Positions 6,938 through 12,705 of a stretch of 17,479 nt of DNA are shown piece by piece. Within the stretch, counting starts at the first letter, position 1. Each line of letters opens with the position of its first letter. The notes beneath the pieces were generated by a model. The model did no database searches and was not told the DNA's origin. It saw only the letters and a program-made list of their open reading frames with translations. The position numbers and the translations under genes were made by a program. The stretch covers positions 1-17,479 of the forward strand of contig JBDRGD010000045.1 in NCBI GenBank assembly GCA_043818095.1. Direction: 5' to 3'. The DNA is from JBDRGD01 sp043818095 (GTDB lineage: Bacteria > Chloroflexota > Dehalococcoidia > Dehalococcoidales > RBG-16-60-22).

Positions 6938-6984
6938 GGGGCATGGTGTAGCGGCTAAGTAATGAAACCGGACGAAGCCCGCGG

Positions 6985-7443
6985 TCAGCCGTCCGCGCGC
7001 TTTTCCCGGCTGTCCAGCATGAGGGTCACCGGGCCGTCGTTGTGGATAAAGACCTCCATGTGCTGCTGGAATCGTCCGGTGGCCACCTTCAATCCGGCGG
7101 CGCGCACCTGCGCCACGAAGTAGTCGAAGAGGGTTTCCGCTGCCTCCGGCGGCGCCGCCGCCGCAAAGCTGGGACGCCTTCCCTTCCGGGCATCCGCCAG
7201 CAGGGTGAACTGGCTGACAAGCAGGGCTTCCCCGTGAATATCGAGAAGGGAGAGATTGAACTTGTCGGCGCTATCAGCGAAGATGCGCAGGTTGACCACC
7301 TTCTGCGCCAGGTAATCGGCGTCCTTTTCCGTGTCTCCCGCCGCCACGCCCACCAGCACCACCAGCCCGGTGCCGATACTGCCCACTTCCTCCCCGGAGA
7401 CGGTGACGGAGGCCCGGCTGACCCGCTGCAGCAGCGCTTTCAC
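6985..7443 (-). CDS. dtd: D-aminoacyl-tRNA deacylase
   Basis: 152 residues, standard length. It hydrolyses D-amino acids (and glycine) mischarged on tRNA. The two family signatures are present: SQFTLLAD in the middle and NDGPVTLMLDS near the C-terminus, the latter carrying the Gly-Pro motif that enforces chirality through the dimer interface. The N-terminus MKALLQRVSRASVTV is typical. ATG 7443 follows the fmdB-like stop by only 4 bases, so the two genes form an operon and dtd probably depends on the upstream promoter. A 62-bp gap separates it from dinB downstream. Confidence 0.96.
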   Translation of the reverse strand: MKALLQRVSRASVTVSGEEVGSIGTGLVVLVGVAAGDTEKDADYLAQKVVNLRIFADSADKFNLSLLDIHGEALLVSQFTLLADARKGRRPSFAAAAPPEAAETLFDYFVAQVRAAGLKVATGRFQQHMEVFIHNDGPVTLMLDSREKRADG

Positions 7444-7447
7444 GGAA

Positions 7448-7711
7448 CTACGTCCCCGGCTTTTCCGCGGCGGTCGCCTCTTTCTTTTCTACCGGTTTGC
7501 TCACCGGCGCTTCCGGGGTGGTTTCACCCTTGTTCTTGCGATGGTCGGTGATGTAAAAACCGCTACCCTTAAAGACCACCGCCGTCGGGTAGAAGACGCG
7601 GCGGGCCTGGCTGCGGCACTGCGGGCATGCCGCTTCCGGGGCTGCCTCGAAACCCTGCCTTACCTCGAAGCGATTCCGGCACTGCCCGCATTCATACTCG
7701 TAAAGGGGCAT
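7448..7711 (-). CDS. FmdB-family zinc-ribbon protein
   Basis: 87 residues. The N-terminal MPLYEYECGQC begins a zinc ribbon with Cys8, Cys11, Cys29 and Cys32, followed by VFKGSGFYITDHR, the usual FmdB-family tail of the domain. From about residue 60 it becomes a low-complexity Glu/Lys/Pro/Ala tail. Members are often called regulatory after FmdB of methylotrophs, but their biochemical role is not established. A strong GGAGG Shine-Dalgarno lies just upstream of ATG 7711. It is the first gene of an fmdB-dtd pair and is divergent from the SWIM gene across a 235-bp gap. Confidence 0.9.
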   Translation of the reverse strand: MPLYEYECGQCRNRFEVRQGFEAAPEAACPQCRSQARRVFYPTAVVFKGSGFYITDHRKNKGETTPEAPVSKPVEKKEATAAEKPGT

Positions 7712-7750
7712 CGGGACTCCTCCACTATGTCCATTGGCTTCTCTAGAAAC

Positions 7751-7780
7751 ATTTTAGCGTAATCGCTGCCGGGCAGGCAA
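7751..7780 (-). promoter_or_regulatory. Candidate promoter for fmdB-like gene and dtd
   Basis: Minus strand TTGCCT (7780-7775), 18-bp spacer, TAAAAT (7756-7751), about 40 bp before ATG 7711. Reasonable position but imperfect elements. The rest of the divergent gap up to 7946 has no clear -35/-10 pair on the plus strand; a TAAAAT at 7834-7839 lacks a well-spaced -35. Confidence 0.35.
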
Positions 7781-7898
7781 ATTTTTTCCGGCGGCGACCT
7801 TGGCCGGGGCTGGACTTGCCCCGGGAAAAGGAGTAAAATTTAGGGCGAATGAGGAAAAGTAAATTTCTAATCCCGGCAGGAATAACCGCAGGGTTGAG

Positions 7899-7928
7899 AG
7901 GCACTGTGCGCCTGTAGCCAGTGCTTCT
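7899..7928 (+). promoter_or_regulatory. Stem-loop in the leader of the SWIM-protein gene
   Basis: GAGGCACTG (7899-7907) pairs with CAGTGCTTC (7920-7928) over nine base pairs including one G-U, leaving a 12-base loop. The stem could extend slightly at its base. It ends 8 bases before the Shine-Dalgarno TAGGAGGA (7936-7943). No T-run follows, so it is not an intrinsic terminator. A leader RNA structure affecting translation is possible but not shown. Confidence 0.4.
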
Positions 7929-7946
7929 TGGCTTTAGGAGGACAGC

Positions 7947-8213
7947 ATGATGCAGTCGAGTCTTATCGGGAAAATCGAGAAAGCCAACCGCTACGCGCAG
8001 GAAACGAACCGGATAACCTTCCAGCAGTTCTCAGTACAGTTCCACGGCGATAACAGCGACTACACCACCAGCCTCCAGGACAATAAATGGCAATGCTCCT
8101 GCTCCTTTTTCCGCCAGTGGGGGCTCTGCAGCCACACCATGGCGATGGAGAAGGTCCTGGGGCAGATGCTGCCCGCGGAAGCCATGACCACCCAGGGTGA
8201 CGCTATCCGCTGA
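7947..8213 (+). CDS. Small stand-alone SWIM zinc-finger protein
   Basis: 88 residues. The centre carries WQCSCSFFRQWGLCSHTMA, a CxC-x8-CxH SWIM motif using Cys50, Cys52, Cys61 and His63. The preceding FSVQFHGDNSDYTTSLQDNKW forms the usual strand-rich lead-in. SWIM domains bind zinc and mediate contact with DNA or proteins, usually as part of much larger proteins (helicase-linked proteins, transposases, recombination factors). Here almost nothing else is present. Start: ATG 7947 with strong TAGGAGGA 4 bases before; a second ATG follows at 7950. It is followed after 69 bp by pyrF. The role is unknown. Confidence 0.85.
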   Translation: MMQSSLIGKIEKANRYAQETNRITFQQFSVQFHGDNSDYTTSLQDNKWQCSCSFFRQWGLCSHTMAMEKVLGQMLPAEAMTTQGDAIR

Positions 8214-8246
8214 CCCGCCCCCTGGTCTTGATTAACGCCAAAACAC

Positions 8247-8267
8247 CGGCAGCACGCACCGCTGCCG
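8247..8267 (+). promoter_or_regulatory. Stem-loop directly before the pyrF ribosome-binding site
   Basis: CGGCAGC (8247-8253) and GCTGCCG (8261-8267) form a perfect 7-bp GC-rich stem with a 7-base loop. It stops 2 bases before the Shine-Dalgarno AAGGGAG (8270-8276). There is no following T-run, so it is not a terminator. It could tune pyrF translation or protect the mRNA. Confidence 0.4.
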
Positions 8268-8282
8268 ATAAGGGAGACCGGC

Positions 8283-9101
8283 GTGAATTTCCTGGAGAAG
8301 CTGAAACAGGCGACAAGGCAAAACCACAGCTTCCTCTGCGTGGGGCTCGACCCCGACCCGGCGCGGCTGCCGGAGAACGTCAGCGTCCTCGATTTCAACC
8401 GGGCGATTATCGATGCCACTCACGACCTTGTCTGCGCCTACAAGCCCAACTTCGCGTTTTATGAGGCACTGGGCACGGAAGGCCTGGAAACCCTGAAAAA
8501 GACGGTTGCCCACGTCCCGGAGAGCGTCCCGGTCATCGGCGACGCCAAGCGCGCCGACATCGGCAACACGGCGCGGGCCTACGCAAAAGCGATTTTCGAT
8601 TACTTCGGGTGCGCGGCGGCCACCGTCAACCCCTACCTCGGCTTCGATGCATTGGAACCCTTTATCGAATACCATGACCGCGGCATCTACGTCCTCTGCC
8701 GCACCTCCAACGCCGGCGCCGCCGACTTCCAGTCGCTGCTTTGCGCCGTCGAAGGAGAAAGCCTCCCGCTTTACGAAGCCGTCGCCCGCAAGGTGCAGTC
8801 CTGGAACGCGCACGGCAACCTGGGGCTGGTGGTGGGCGCCACCTATCCCGAGGAGCTGCGGCAGCTGCGGCAGGACCACCCCGATTTGCCCCTGCTCATC
8901 CCGGGCATCGGCGCCCAGGGCGGAGACCTGGCGCTCACCGTCCGCGACGGCGTAGCGCCGCCGGGGCAGCCCGCTATCATTAACGCCTCCCGGCAGATAA
9001 TCTTCGCCTCGCAGGGGCGTGATTTTGCCGAAGCGGCGCGGCGTGCCGCCCGGGAGCTCCGCGACCGGATAAACGAACACCTGTCCCCGGGCACGGAGTA
9101 A
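8283..9101 (+). CDS. pyrF: Orotidine 5'-phosphate decarboxylase (subfamily 2)
   Basis: 272 residues, the longer subfamily-2 type. It decarboxylates OMP to UMP, the last step of UMP synthesis. N-terminal FLCVGLDPDPARLP, then YKPNFAFYEALG, then the catalytic D-x-K-x2-D tetrad segment GDAKRADIGNTA with Asp87, Lys89 and Asp92. LCRTSNAGAADFQ, VVGATYPEEL and LIPGIGAQGGD (phosphate-binding end) follow. The start is GTG 8283, supported by AAGGGAG at 7-base spacing. It is separate from pyrD (1026-1979) and from any other pyrimidine gene, lying between a SWIM protein and a DUF951 protein. The gene ends 2 bases before the next start. Confidence 0.96.
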   Translation: MNFLEKLKQATRQNHSFLCVGLDPDPARLPENVSVLDFNRAIIDATHDLVCAYKPNFAFYEALGTEGLETLKKTVAHVPESVPVIGDAKRADIGNTARAYAKAIFDYFGCAAATVNPYLGFDALEPFIEYHDRGIYVLCRTSNAGAADFQSLLCAVEGESLPLYEAVARKVQSWNAHGNLGLVVGATYPEELRQLRQDHPDLPLLIPGIGAQGGDLALTVRDGVAPPGQPAIINASRQIIFASQGRDFAEAARRAARELRDRINEHLSPGTE

Positions 9102-9103
9102 GC

Positions 9104-9298
9104 ATGGTCCTGGAAATCAGGCTCGGTGACGTCGTCCGCCTGAAAAAGTCCCACCCCTGCGGCGGCGATACCTGGGAGGTGATACGATTGGGCGCGGACA
9201 TCGGCATCCGCTGCCGGACCTGCCAGCACCGGGTGCTCCTCGCCCGGAGCACCTTCGAGCGCCGCGTGCGGGAGTTCATCACCCGGGGGCAGCCGTAA
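9104..9298 (+). CDS. DUF951 family small protein
   Basis: 64 residues. LGDVVRLKKSHPCGGDTWEVIRLGADIGIRCRTCQHRVLL with Cys19, Cys37 and Cys40 matches the DUF951 family, small Gram-positive and Chloroflexi proteins with a PCG-x2-W-x3-R-x-G-x-D signature and a Cys pair. The function is unknown; the Cys arrangement suggests metal binding or nucleic acid contact. The start ATG 9104 is 2 bases after the pyrF stop, with GGAG at the end of pyrF as ribosome-binding site. It is the last gene of the SWIM-pyrF unit. Its stop codon lies in the loop of an intrinsic terminator. Confidence 0.85.
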   Translation: MVLEIRLGDVVRLKKSHPCGGDTWEVIRLGADIGIRCRTCQHRVLLARSTFERRVREFITRGQP

Positions 9299-9318
9299 GC
9301 GGCTGTTCTTTTATTATT
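9290..9318 (+). terminator. Intrinsic terminator overlapping the DUF951 stop codon
   Basis: CAGCCG (9290-9295) and CGGCTG (9300-9305) form a 6-bp stem with loop TAAG. TTCTTTTATTATT follows (9306-9318). The gene's TAA (9296-9298) is the loop itself. This separates the pyrF unit from the fur-znu locus. Confidence 0.75.
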
Positions 9319-9333
9319 CCCCCTCCCTATCGT

Positions 9334-9362
9334 TTGCCGCGGTCGCAGGGCTGTGCTACACT
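9334..9362 (+). promoter_or_regulatory. Promoter of the fur/zur-like gene
   Basis: -35 TTGCCG (9334-9339), 17-bp spacer, -10 TACACT (9357-9362) with TGC just before it (extended -10). Transcription should start near 9369. The Shine-Dalgarno TAAGGAGAG (9379-9386) and TTG 9396 follow. Confidence 0.6.
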
Positions 9363-9395
9363 GGGGGCTGGAGTCCGGTAAGGAGAGCGCTACCT

Positions 9396-9836
9396 TTGAA
9401 GAGGACCGATGATATCGTCCGGCGGCTGGGGGAGGAAGGCTACCGCCTTACGCCCCAGCGGCTGATGGTACTGGAAGCGGTGGCGCAGAGCGAGCACCAC
9501 ATCAGCGCCGAGGAAATTTTTGCCCAGGTGGTCGCCCGCTACCCGCACATCAACATTTCCACCATCTACCGCACCATGGAGCTTCTCAAGCGGCTGGGGC
9601 TGGTCACAGAGACGGACATGGGCGGGGGCAGGGTGCGCTACCACCCGGCGCACAAGGGGCGCCATCACCACCTGGTCTGCCAGTACTGCGGCCGGATTAT
9701 TGACCTGGACGAGAAAGTGCTGAACCCGCTGAGAGAAACCCTGCGGCGGACCTACGACTTCGAGCCGGACATGCACCACATGGCCATCTTCGGCCGTTGC
9801 CCGAACTGCCGCGGCAAGCAGGAGAAAACAGGATGA
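9396..9836 (+). CDS. Fur-family metal-responsive repressor, probably Zur
   Basis: 146 residues. An N-terminal winged helix contains RLTPQRLMVLEAV (17-29), HHISAEEIF (34-42) and recognition-helix segment ISTIYRTMELLKRLGLV (54-70). The C-terminal dimerisation and metal domain has HHHLVCQYCGRIIDL (90-104). The structural zinc pairs are Cys95/Cys98 and Cys135/Cys138, and the His-rich stretch around 90-92 belongs to the sensory site. Such proteins repress uptake genes when metal-bound. Position just upstream of an ABC metal importer, whose promoter is flanked by a repeated palindromic motif, makes a zinc uptake regulator the best guess; Fur or Mur cannot be excluded. The start is TTG 9396, set by TAAGGAGAG 9 bases upstream and the usual N-terminal length. 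Its stop overlaps the next ATG (ATGA). Confidence 0.9.
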   Translation: MKRTDDIVRRLGEEGYRLTPQRLMVLEAVAQSEHHISAEEIFAQVVARYPHINISTIYRTMELLKRLGLVTETDMGGGRVRYHPAHKGRHHHLVCQYCGRIIDLDEKVLNPLRETLRRTYDFEPDMHHMAIFGRCPNCRGKQEKTG

Positions 9837-10048
9837 ACCAGGAAGAAAAGGAAAAGCTGGCGACCCTGCTGGGTTACTGGCTGGAGCACAACCGGGAGCA
9901 CCGTGCCGAGTTCTGTGAATGGGCGGACAAGGCATCAGCCGCCGGTGCCGGGGAGGTGGCGGCGGCTATCCGTCAGGCGGGGGAGGAACTGGAGAAAGCC
10001 AACGAATTGCTGGCGGCGGCGAAAAAGAAACTGGCTGGCAAGAAATAA
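9833..10048 (+). CDS. Small helical His/Cys-containing protein coupled to the Fur-family gene
   Basis: 71 residues, almost entirely helix-forming and charged: Glu-rich and Lys-rich ends around LLGYWLEHNREHRAEFCEWADKA (12-34), with His19, His23 and Cys28 spaced to lie on one helix face. Residues 41-68 look like a coiled-coil or helical hairpin. It has no signal peptide or membrane segment. ATG 9833 overlaps the fur stop (ATGA), with AGGAG about 9 bases upstream, so it is translationally coupled. The reading frame extends upstream to 9797, but that part overlaps fur and lacks a ribosome-binding site. Not recognised with certainty. Similar short helical proteins occur next to metal transport genes, so a metal-handling or transporter-accessory role is an inference from context. 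Confidence 0.75.
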   Translation: MNQEEKEKLATLLGYWLEHNREHRAEFCEWADKASAAGAGEVAAAIRQAGEELEKANELLAAAKKKLAGKK

Positions 10049-10056
10049 TCCCCTGA

Positions 10057-10078
10057 TTGCATCCGATTGCACCTGCAA
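10057..10078 (+). promoter_or_regulatory. Candidate Zur-type operator, upstream copy
   Basis: Three half-sites arranged as TTGCA-N5-TTGCA-N2-TGCAA. The last two form a perfect inverted repeat (TTGCA-CC-TGCAA, 10067-10078). It ends 4 bases before the -35 of the znuA promoter. The same 22-base architecture recurs at 10151-10172 with 17 of 22 positions identical. Assignment to the adjacent Fur-family protein is inference. Confidence 0.6.
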
Positions 10079-10082
10079 GGGG

Positions 10083-10111
10083 TTGAAATATCCCAGGAAA
10101 GGTGTTATATT
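10083..10111 (+). promoter_or_regulatory. Promoter of the znuA operon
   Basis: -35 TTGAAA (10083-10088), 17-bp spacer, -10 TATATT (10106-10111) with TGT before it (extended -10). Predicted transcription start is near 10118, giving a leader of about 86 bases. It is bracketed by the two copies of the operator-like motif, as expected for a repressed metal-uptake operon. Confidence 0.7.
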
Positions 10112-10150
10112 AAGGAAGCAGGCGAAAGCCGCTTTTATTTTGCGGGCTTA

Positions 10151-10172
10151 TTGCAACCGTTTGCAGATGCAT
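10151..10172 (+). promoter_or_regulatory. Candidate Zur-type operator, downstream copy
   Basis: TTGCA-N5-TTGCA-N2-TGCAT, matching the copy at 10057-10078. It contains the perfect inverted repeat TGCAA-CCGT-TTGCA (10152-10165). It lies at about +34 to +55 of the predicted transcript. The start-to-start distance between copies is 94 bp, close to nine helical turns, so both would face the same side of the DNA. Confidence 0.6.
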
Positions 10173-10203
10173 GAAAATGCCATAAGGTGGAGGAGGGAAG
10201 GAA

Positions 10204-11046
10204 TTGAAAAAACGGTCATTACTGCTGTTTCTGGCCGTACTGAGCCTGGCGCTCCCGTCTCTGACCGGCGGCTGCGCCGCAGGCAAGTCCTCGCGGCTGA
10301 AGGTGGTCACCAGCACTTCCCTGCTGTCCTACATCACGCAGCAGGTGGGCGGCGACTACGTGGAAATCGTGAACCTGATTGCGCCGGCGAACCACCCCGG
10401 TAACTTTGACGTCCGCCCCGGGGACATCCAGACTCTGGCCAGCGCCGGGGTCTTCCTGCTGCACGGCTGGCCCGGCGAGACCTATGCTGACGGGATGATT
10501 GCCGCCGCCAACAACCCGGACCTGAAGGCATTCAAGATTGTCGTCGACGGCAACTGGATGACGCCCCCGGTGCAGCAGACGGCGGCGGGGAAGGTCGCCG
10601 ACGCCCTGGCCGAGGTGGACGCCGCCCACGCCGATGCCTACCGCAAAGCCGCGGAAGCGTACCAGAACCGCGTCGCCGCCAGGACGACGGAAATCCAGGG
10701 ACGGCTGGCGCAGGCCGGGGTTTCCCGGGTGAATGTCATCGCTTCCCAGATGCAGGCCGGCTTCCTGGCCTGGGCGGGAATGAAGGTGGTGGCGACCTAC
10801 GGACTCCCGGACTCGCTGACCCCGCAGGCGGTCGGTAACCTGGTGGACCAGGGAAAGCAGGCGCAGGTGACCCTGGTAGCCGACAATCTGCAGAGCGCCC
10901 CGGACGCCGGCAAGGCGGTGGCGGAAGAGCTCGGCGTAAAGAGGGTCATCCTCTCCAATTTCCCCGGCGGCTATGACGACACGGAGACCTGGGAGAAAGC
11001 AATCGACAATAATGTTAAACTGATATTGGAGGCAATCGGCGGGTAA
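10204..11046 (+). CDS. znuA: Metal ABC transporter substrate-binding lipoprotein (ZnuA-like, divergent ligands)
   Basis: 280 residues. Basic start MKKR, a hydrophobic core and candidate lipobox LTGGC with Cys24 give an exported lipoprotein that captures metal outside the membrane. The fold of the ZnuA/TroA family is recognisable: KVVTSTSLLSYITQQVGGDYVEI (33-55), RPGDIQTLASAGVFLLHGW (71-89), a middle helix with DAAHADAYRKAAEAYQ (139-154), and a C-terminal lobe ending WEKAIDNNVKLILEAI. The canonical D-P-H metal motif is replaced by NHPGNFD (64-69), and the second-lobe HD-x-F region reads SQMQAGFL. His64 and His87 are the remaining candidates, and there is no His-rich loop. Specificity is therefore uncertain. 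TTG 10204 is set by GGAGGAGGG just upstream. It is first in the znuACB-methyltransferase operon. Confidence 0.85.
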   Translation: MKKRSLLLFLAVLSLALPSLTGGCAAGKSSRLKVVTSTSLLSYITQQVGGDYVEIVNLIAPANHPGNFDVRPGDIQTLASAGVFLLHGWPGETYADGMIAAANNPDLKAFKIVVDGNWMTPPVQQTAAGKVADALAEVDAAHADAYRKAAEAYQNRVAARTTEIQGRLAQAGVSRVNVIASQMQAGFLAWAGMKVVATYGLPDSLTPQAVGNLVDQGKQAQVTLVADNLQSAPDAGKAVAEELGVKRVILSNFPGGYDDTETWEKAIDNNVKLILEAIGG

Positions 11047-11064
11047 CCCGCCGGGAAAGAAACT

Positions 11065-11844
11065 GTGGTCAAGAATGATATCATCGTCATCGATAACGCG
11101 GTGGTCTCCTACCGAGAGGACATCGCTTTGCGCGGGGTCAGCCTGCGGGTGCGTTCCGGCGAGTTCATGGGCATCGTCGGGCCTAACGGCGCTGGCAAGA
11201 CCACGCTGCTGACCGTGGTCAACGGTCTGGGGCACCTTGTGCGAGGACGGGTCGAGGTGCTGGGGCACCCTCTCCGTCCCGGCAACGGGCATGGCCTGAG
11301 GAAAAGGGTGGGCTACGTGCCCCAGGTGCAGAACATCGACCCCCGCATGCCCCTGAGCGTCCGCGAGGTCGCCATGATTGGCCGGTACGGTCGACTCGGC
11401 ATCTGGCGGCGCCCCGACCGGCACGACTGGAAAATCGTGGACGAGGCGCTGGAGATGGTGGGCATGGGCCACCTGACGCGGCGCCCCATCGGCCATCTCT
11501 CCGCGGGCGAGCAGCAGCGGGTGGCCATCGCCCGGGCGCTGGCGCAGGAGCCGGCACTCTTCCTGCTCGACGAGCCGACGGCTTCCCTAGACTGGCGCGC
11601 CAAGGGGGAAATCATGGACCTGGTGAAGACGATTCATGATGCCCGCAACCTGACCACCCTCTTCGTCACCCACGACCTGAGCTGCCTGCCGCTGACCTGC
11701 GACCGCGTCGTGCTGATGAAGGACGGGCTTATCTGGGGCGAGGGCGCCCCGAACGACTTGCTCACCGACGAAAATCTCGGCAGCCTCTTCGATTTGTCGT
11801 ATGATGTCGTAGTGGCGAGGCGCCGGGAGGGCGTCCGAATCTAG
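11065..11844 (+). CDS. znuC: Metal ABC transporter ATP-binding protein (ZnuC-like)
   Basis: 259 residues, standard ABC ATPase length. Walker A GPNGAGKTT (39-47), Q-loop Gln87 in YVPQVQNID, signature LSAGEQQR (145-152), Walker B LFLLDE (165-170) with D-loop SLD, and switch His203 in VTHD. RMPLSVREVAMIGRYGRLG after the Q-loop is typical of zinc/manganese importer ATPases. It powers the ZnuB-like permease. The start is GTG 11065, 18 bp after the znuA stop. The ribosome-binding site (GGGAAAG) is modest. Assigned to zinc from operon context; manganese or iron importers look the same. Confidence 0.93.
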   Translation: MVKNDIIVIDNAVVSYREDIALRGVSLRVRSGEFMGIVGPNGAGKTTLLTVVNGLGHLVRGRVEVLGHPLRPGNGHGLRKRVGYVPQVQNIDPRMPLSVREVAMIGRYGRLGIWRRPDRHDWKIVDEALEMVGMGHLTRRPIGHLSAGEQQRVAIARALAQEPALFLLDEPTASLDWRAKGEIMDLVKTIHDARNLTTLFVTHDLSCLPLTCDRVVLMKDGLIWGEGAPNDLLTDENLGSLFDLSYDVVVARRREGVRI

Positions 11845-11859
11845 CCGGGGGACCTGAGA

Positions 11860-12705
11860 GTGGACCTATCTGTCCTGCAATACCAGTTCATGCAGCACGC
11901 CATCCTGGCGGCATTCCTGGGGGGCATCGCCTGCGCCACGGTCGGCGTCTTCGTCGTCCTGCTGCACATGCCCTTCATCGGTGTCGCCATGTCGCACGCG
12001 GCTTTCGCCGGGTCGCTGCTGGGCCTGTGGCTCGGCTTCAACCCGCTGCTGGGCGCCCTGGTCTTCTGCCTGGGGGCGGCGGCGATAATCGGGCCCCTGG
12101 CGGACCGCGGGGAAATCAGCCCGGAGACCTCTCTCGGCGTCATCTTCTCGCTGATGCTGGGGCTGGCGTTCCTTTTCCTGGGGCTGATGCCGTCGACCCG
12201 GTCCGCCGCCCTGGAGCTCCTCTGGGGCAACATCCTCACCAATACCGTGAGCGACATTATCCGGCTGGCGGTCGTTGCCGTGCTGGTGGTGGGCCTGGTC
12301 GCCGTCTTCTTCAAGGAAATCAAGGCCACCGTGTTCCACCGGGACATGGCGCTCGCGGTGGGGATACCGGCCACGGTCTTCCTCTACGCCATCCTCTTCT
12401 TCACCGGCCTGACGATTACGGTAACGCTGCCCACCATCGGGGGGCTGCTGATTTTCAGCCTGATACTCAACCCGGCGGCGGCGGCTTACCAGCTGACCTA
12501 CAGCATGAAGCGGCTGTTCCTGCTTTCCGCCGCTTTCGGCGTCCTCTCCGGGTGGATAGGGCTCGCCTTTTCCTACCTCTTCAACCTGCCCAGCGGCGCG
12601 ACCATCGTGGTGGCGTCGTCAATCATCTTCATGCTGGCGACCATCTTCTCGCCGAAGCGCCGCCTGAAACGACAGGAGAAAAAAGTGCTGGTGGCGAGAC
12701 CATGA
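11860..12705 (+). CDS. znuB: Metal ABC transporter permease (ZnuB-like)
   Basis: 281 residues of the ABC-3 family with about eight to nine membrane helices (first around 13-35). GVAMSHAAFAG (41-51), with a conserved His, and the ATPase-contact loop around FHRDMALAVGIPA (159-171) are family landmarks. PTIGGLLIFSLILNPAAAA (191-209) is the characteristic late helix. The C-terminus is a basic cytoplasmic tail (KRRLKRQEKK). It forms the translocation channel for the metal delivered by the lipoprotein. The start is GTG 11860, 15 bp after the ATPase stop, preceded only by GGGG. Its TGA overlaps the ATG of the following methyltransferase gene (ATGA), so the two are translationally coupled. Confidence 0.93.
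   Translation: MDLSVLQYQFMQHAILAAFLGGIACATVGVFVVLLHMPFIGVAMSHAAFAGSLLGLWLGFNPLLGALVFCLGAAAIIGPLADRGEISPETSLGVIFSLMLGLAFLFLGLMPSTRSAALELLWGNILTNTVSDIIRLAVVAVLVVGLVAVFFKEIKATVFHRDMALAVGIPATVFLYAILFFTGLTITVTLPTIGGLLIFSLILNPAAAAYQLTYSMKRLFLLSAAFGVLSGWIGLAFSYLFNLPSGATIVVASSIIFMLATIFSPKRRLKRQEKKVLVARP

Noticed and set aside
6940..6965. GGGGCATGGTGTAGCGGCTAAG resembles the 5' part of a tRNA (acceptor plus D-arm).
   Set aside because: No matching anticodon arm, T-arm or 3' acceptor strand follows before the dtd gene. At most a chance match or a very short relic.
9333..9350. TTTGCCGCGGTCGCAGG over the fur -35 looked like a possible third operator half-site set.
   Set aside because: Only partial resemblance to TTGCA-N5-TTGCA, with mismatches in both half-sites and shifted spacing. 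Autoregulation cannot be claimed from it.
10219..11496. 425-residue minus-strand frame across znuA and znuC.
   Set aside because: Antisense shadow; the plus strand has Walker A, signature and Walker B motifs plus lipoprotein features.
12027..12701. Upstream extension of the methyltransferase frame inside znuB.
   Set aside because: Arg/Gly/Pro-rich out-of-frame reading of znuB. The true start is ATG 12702, coupled by ATGA.
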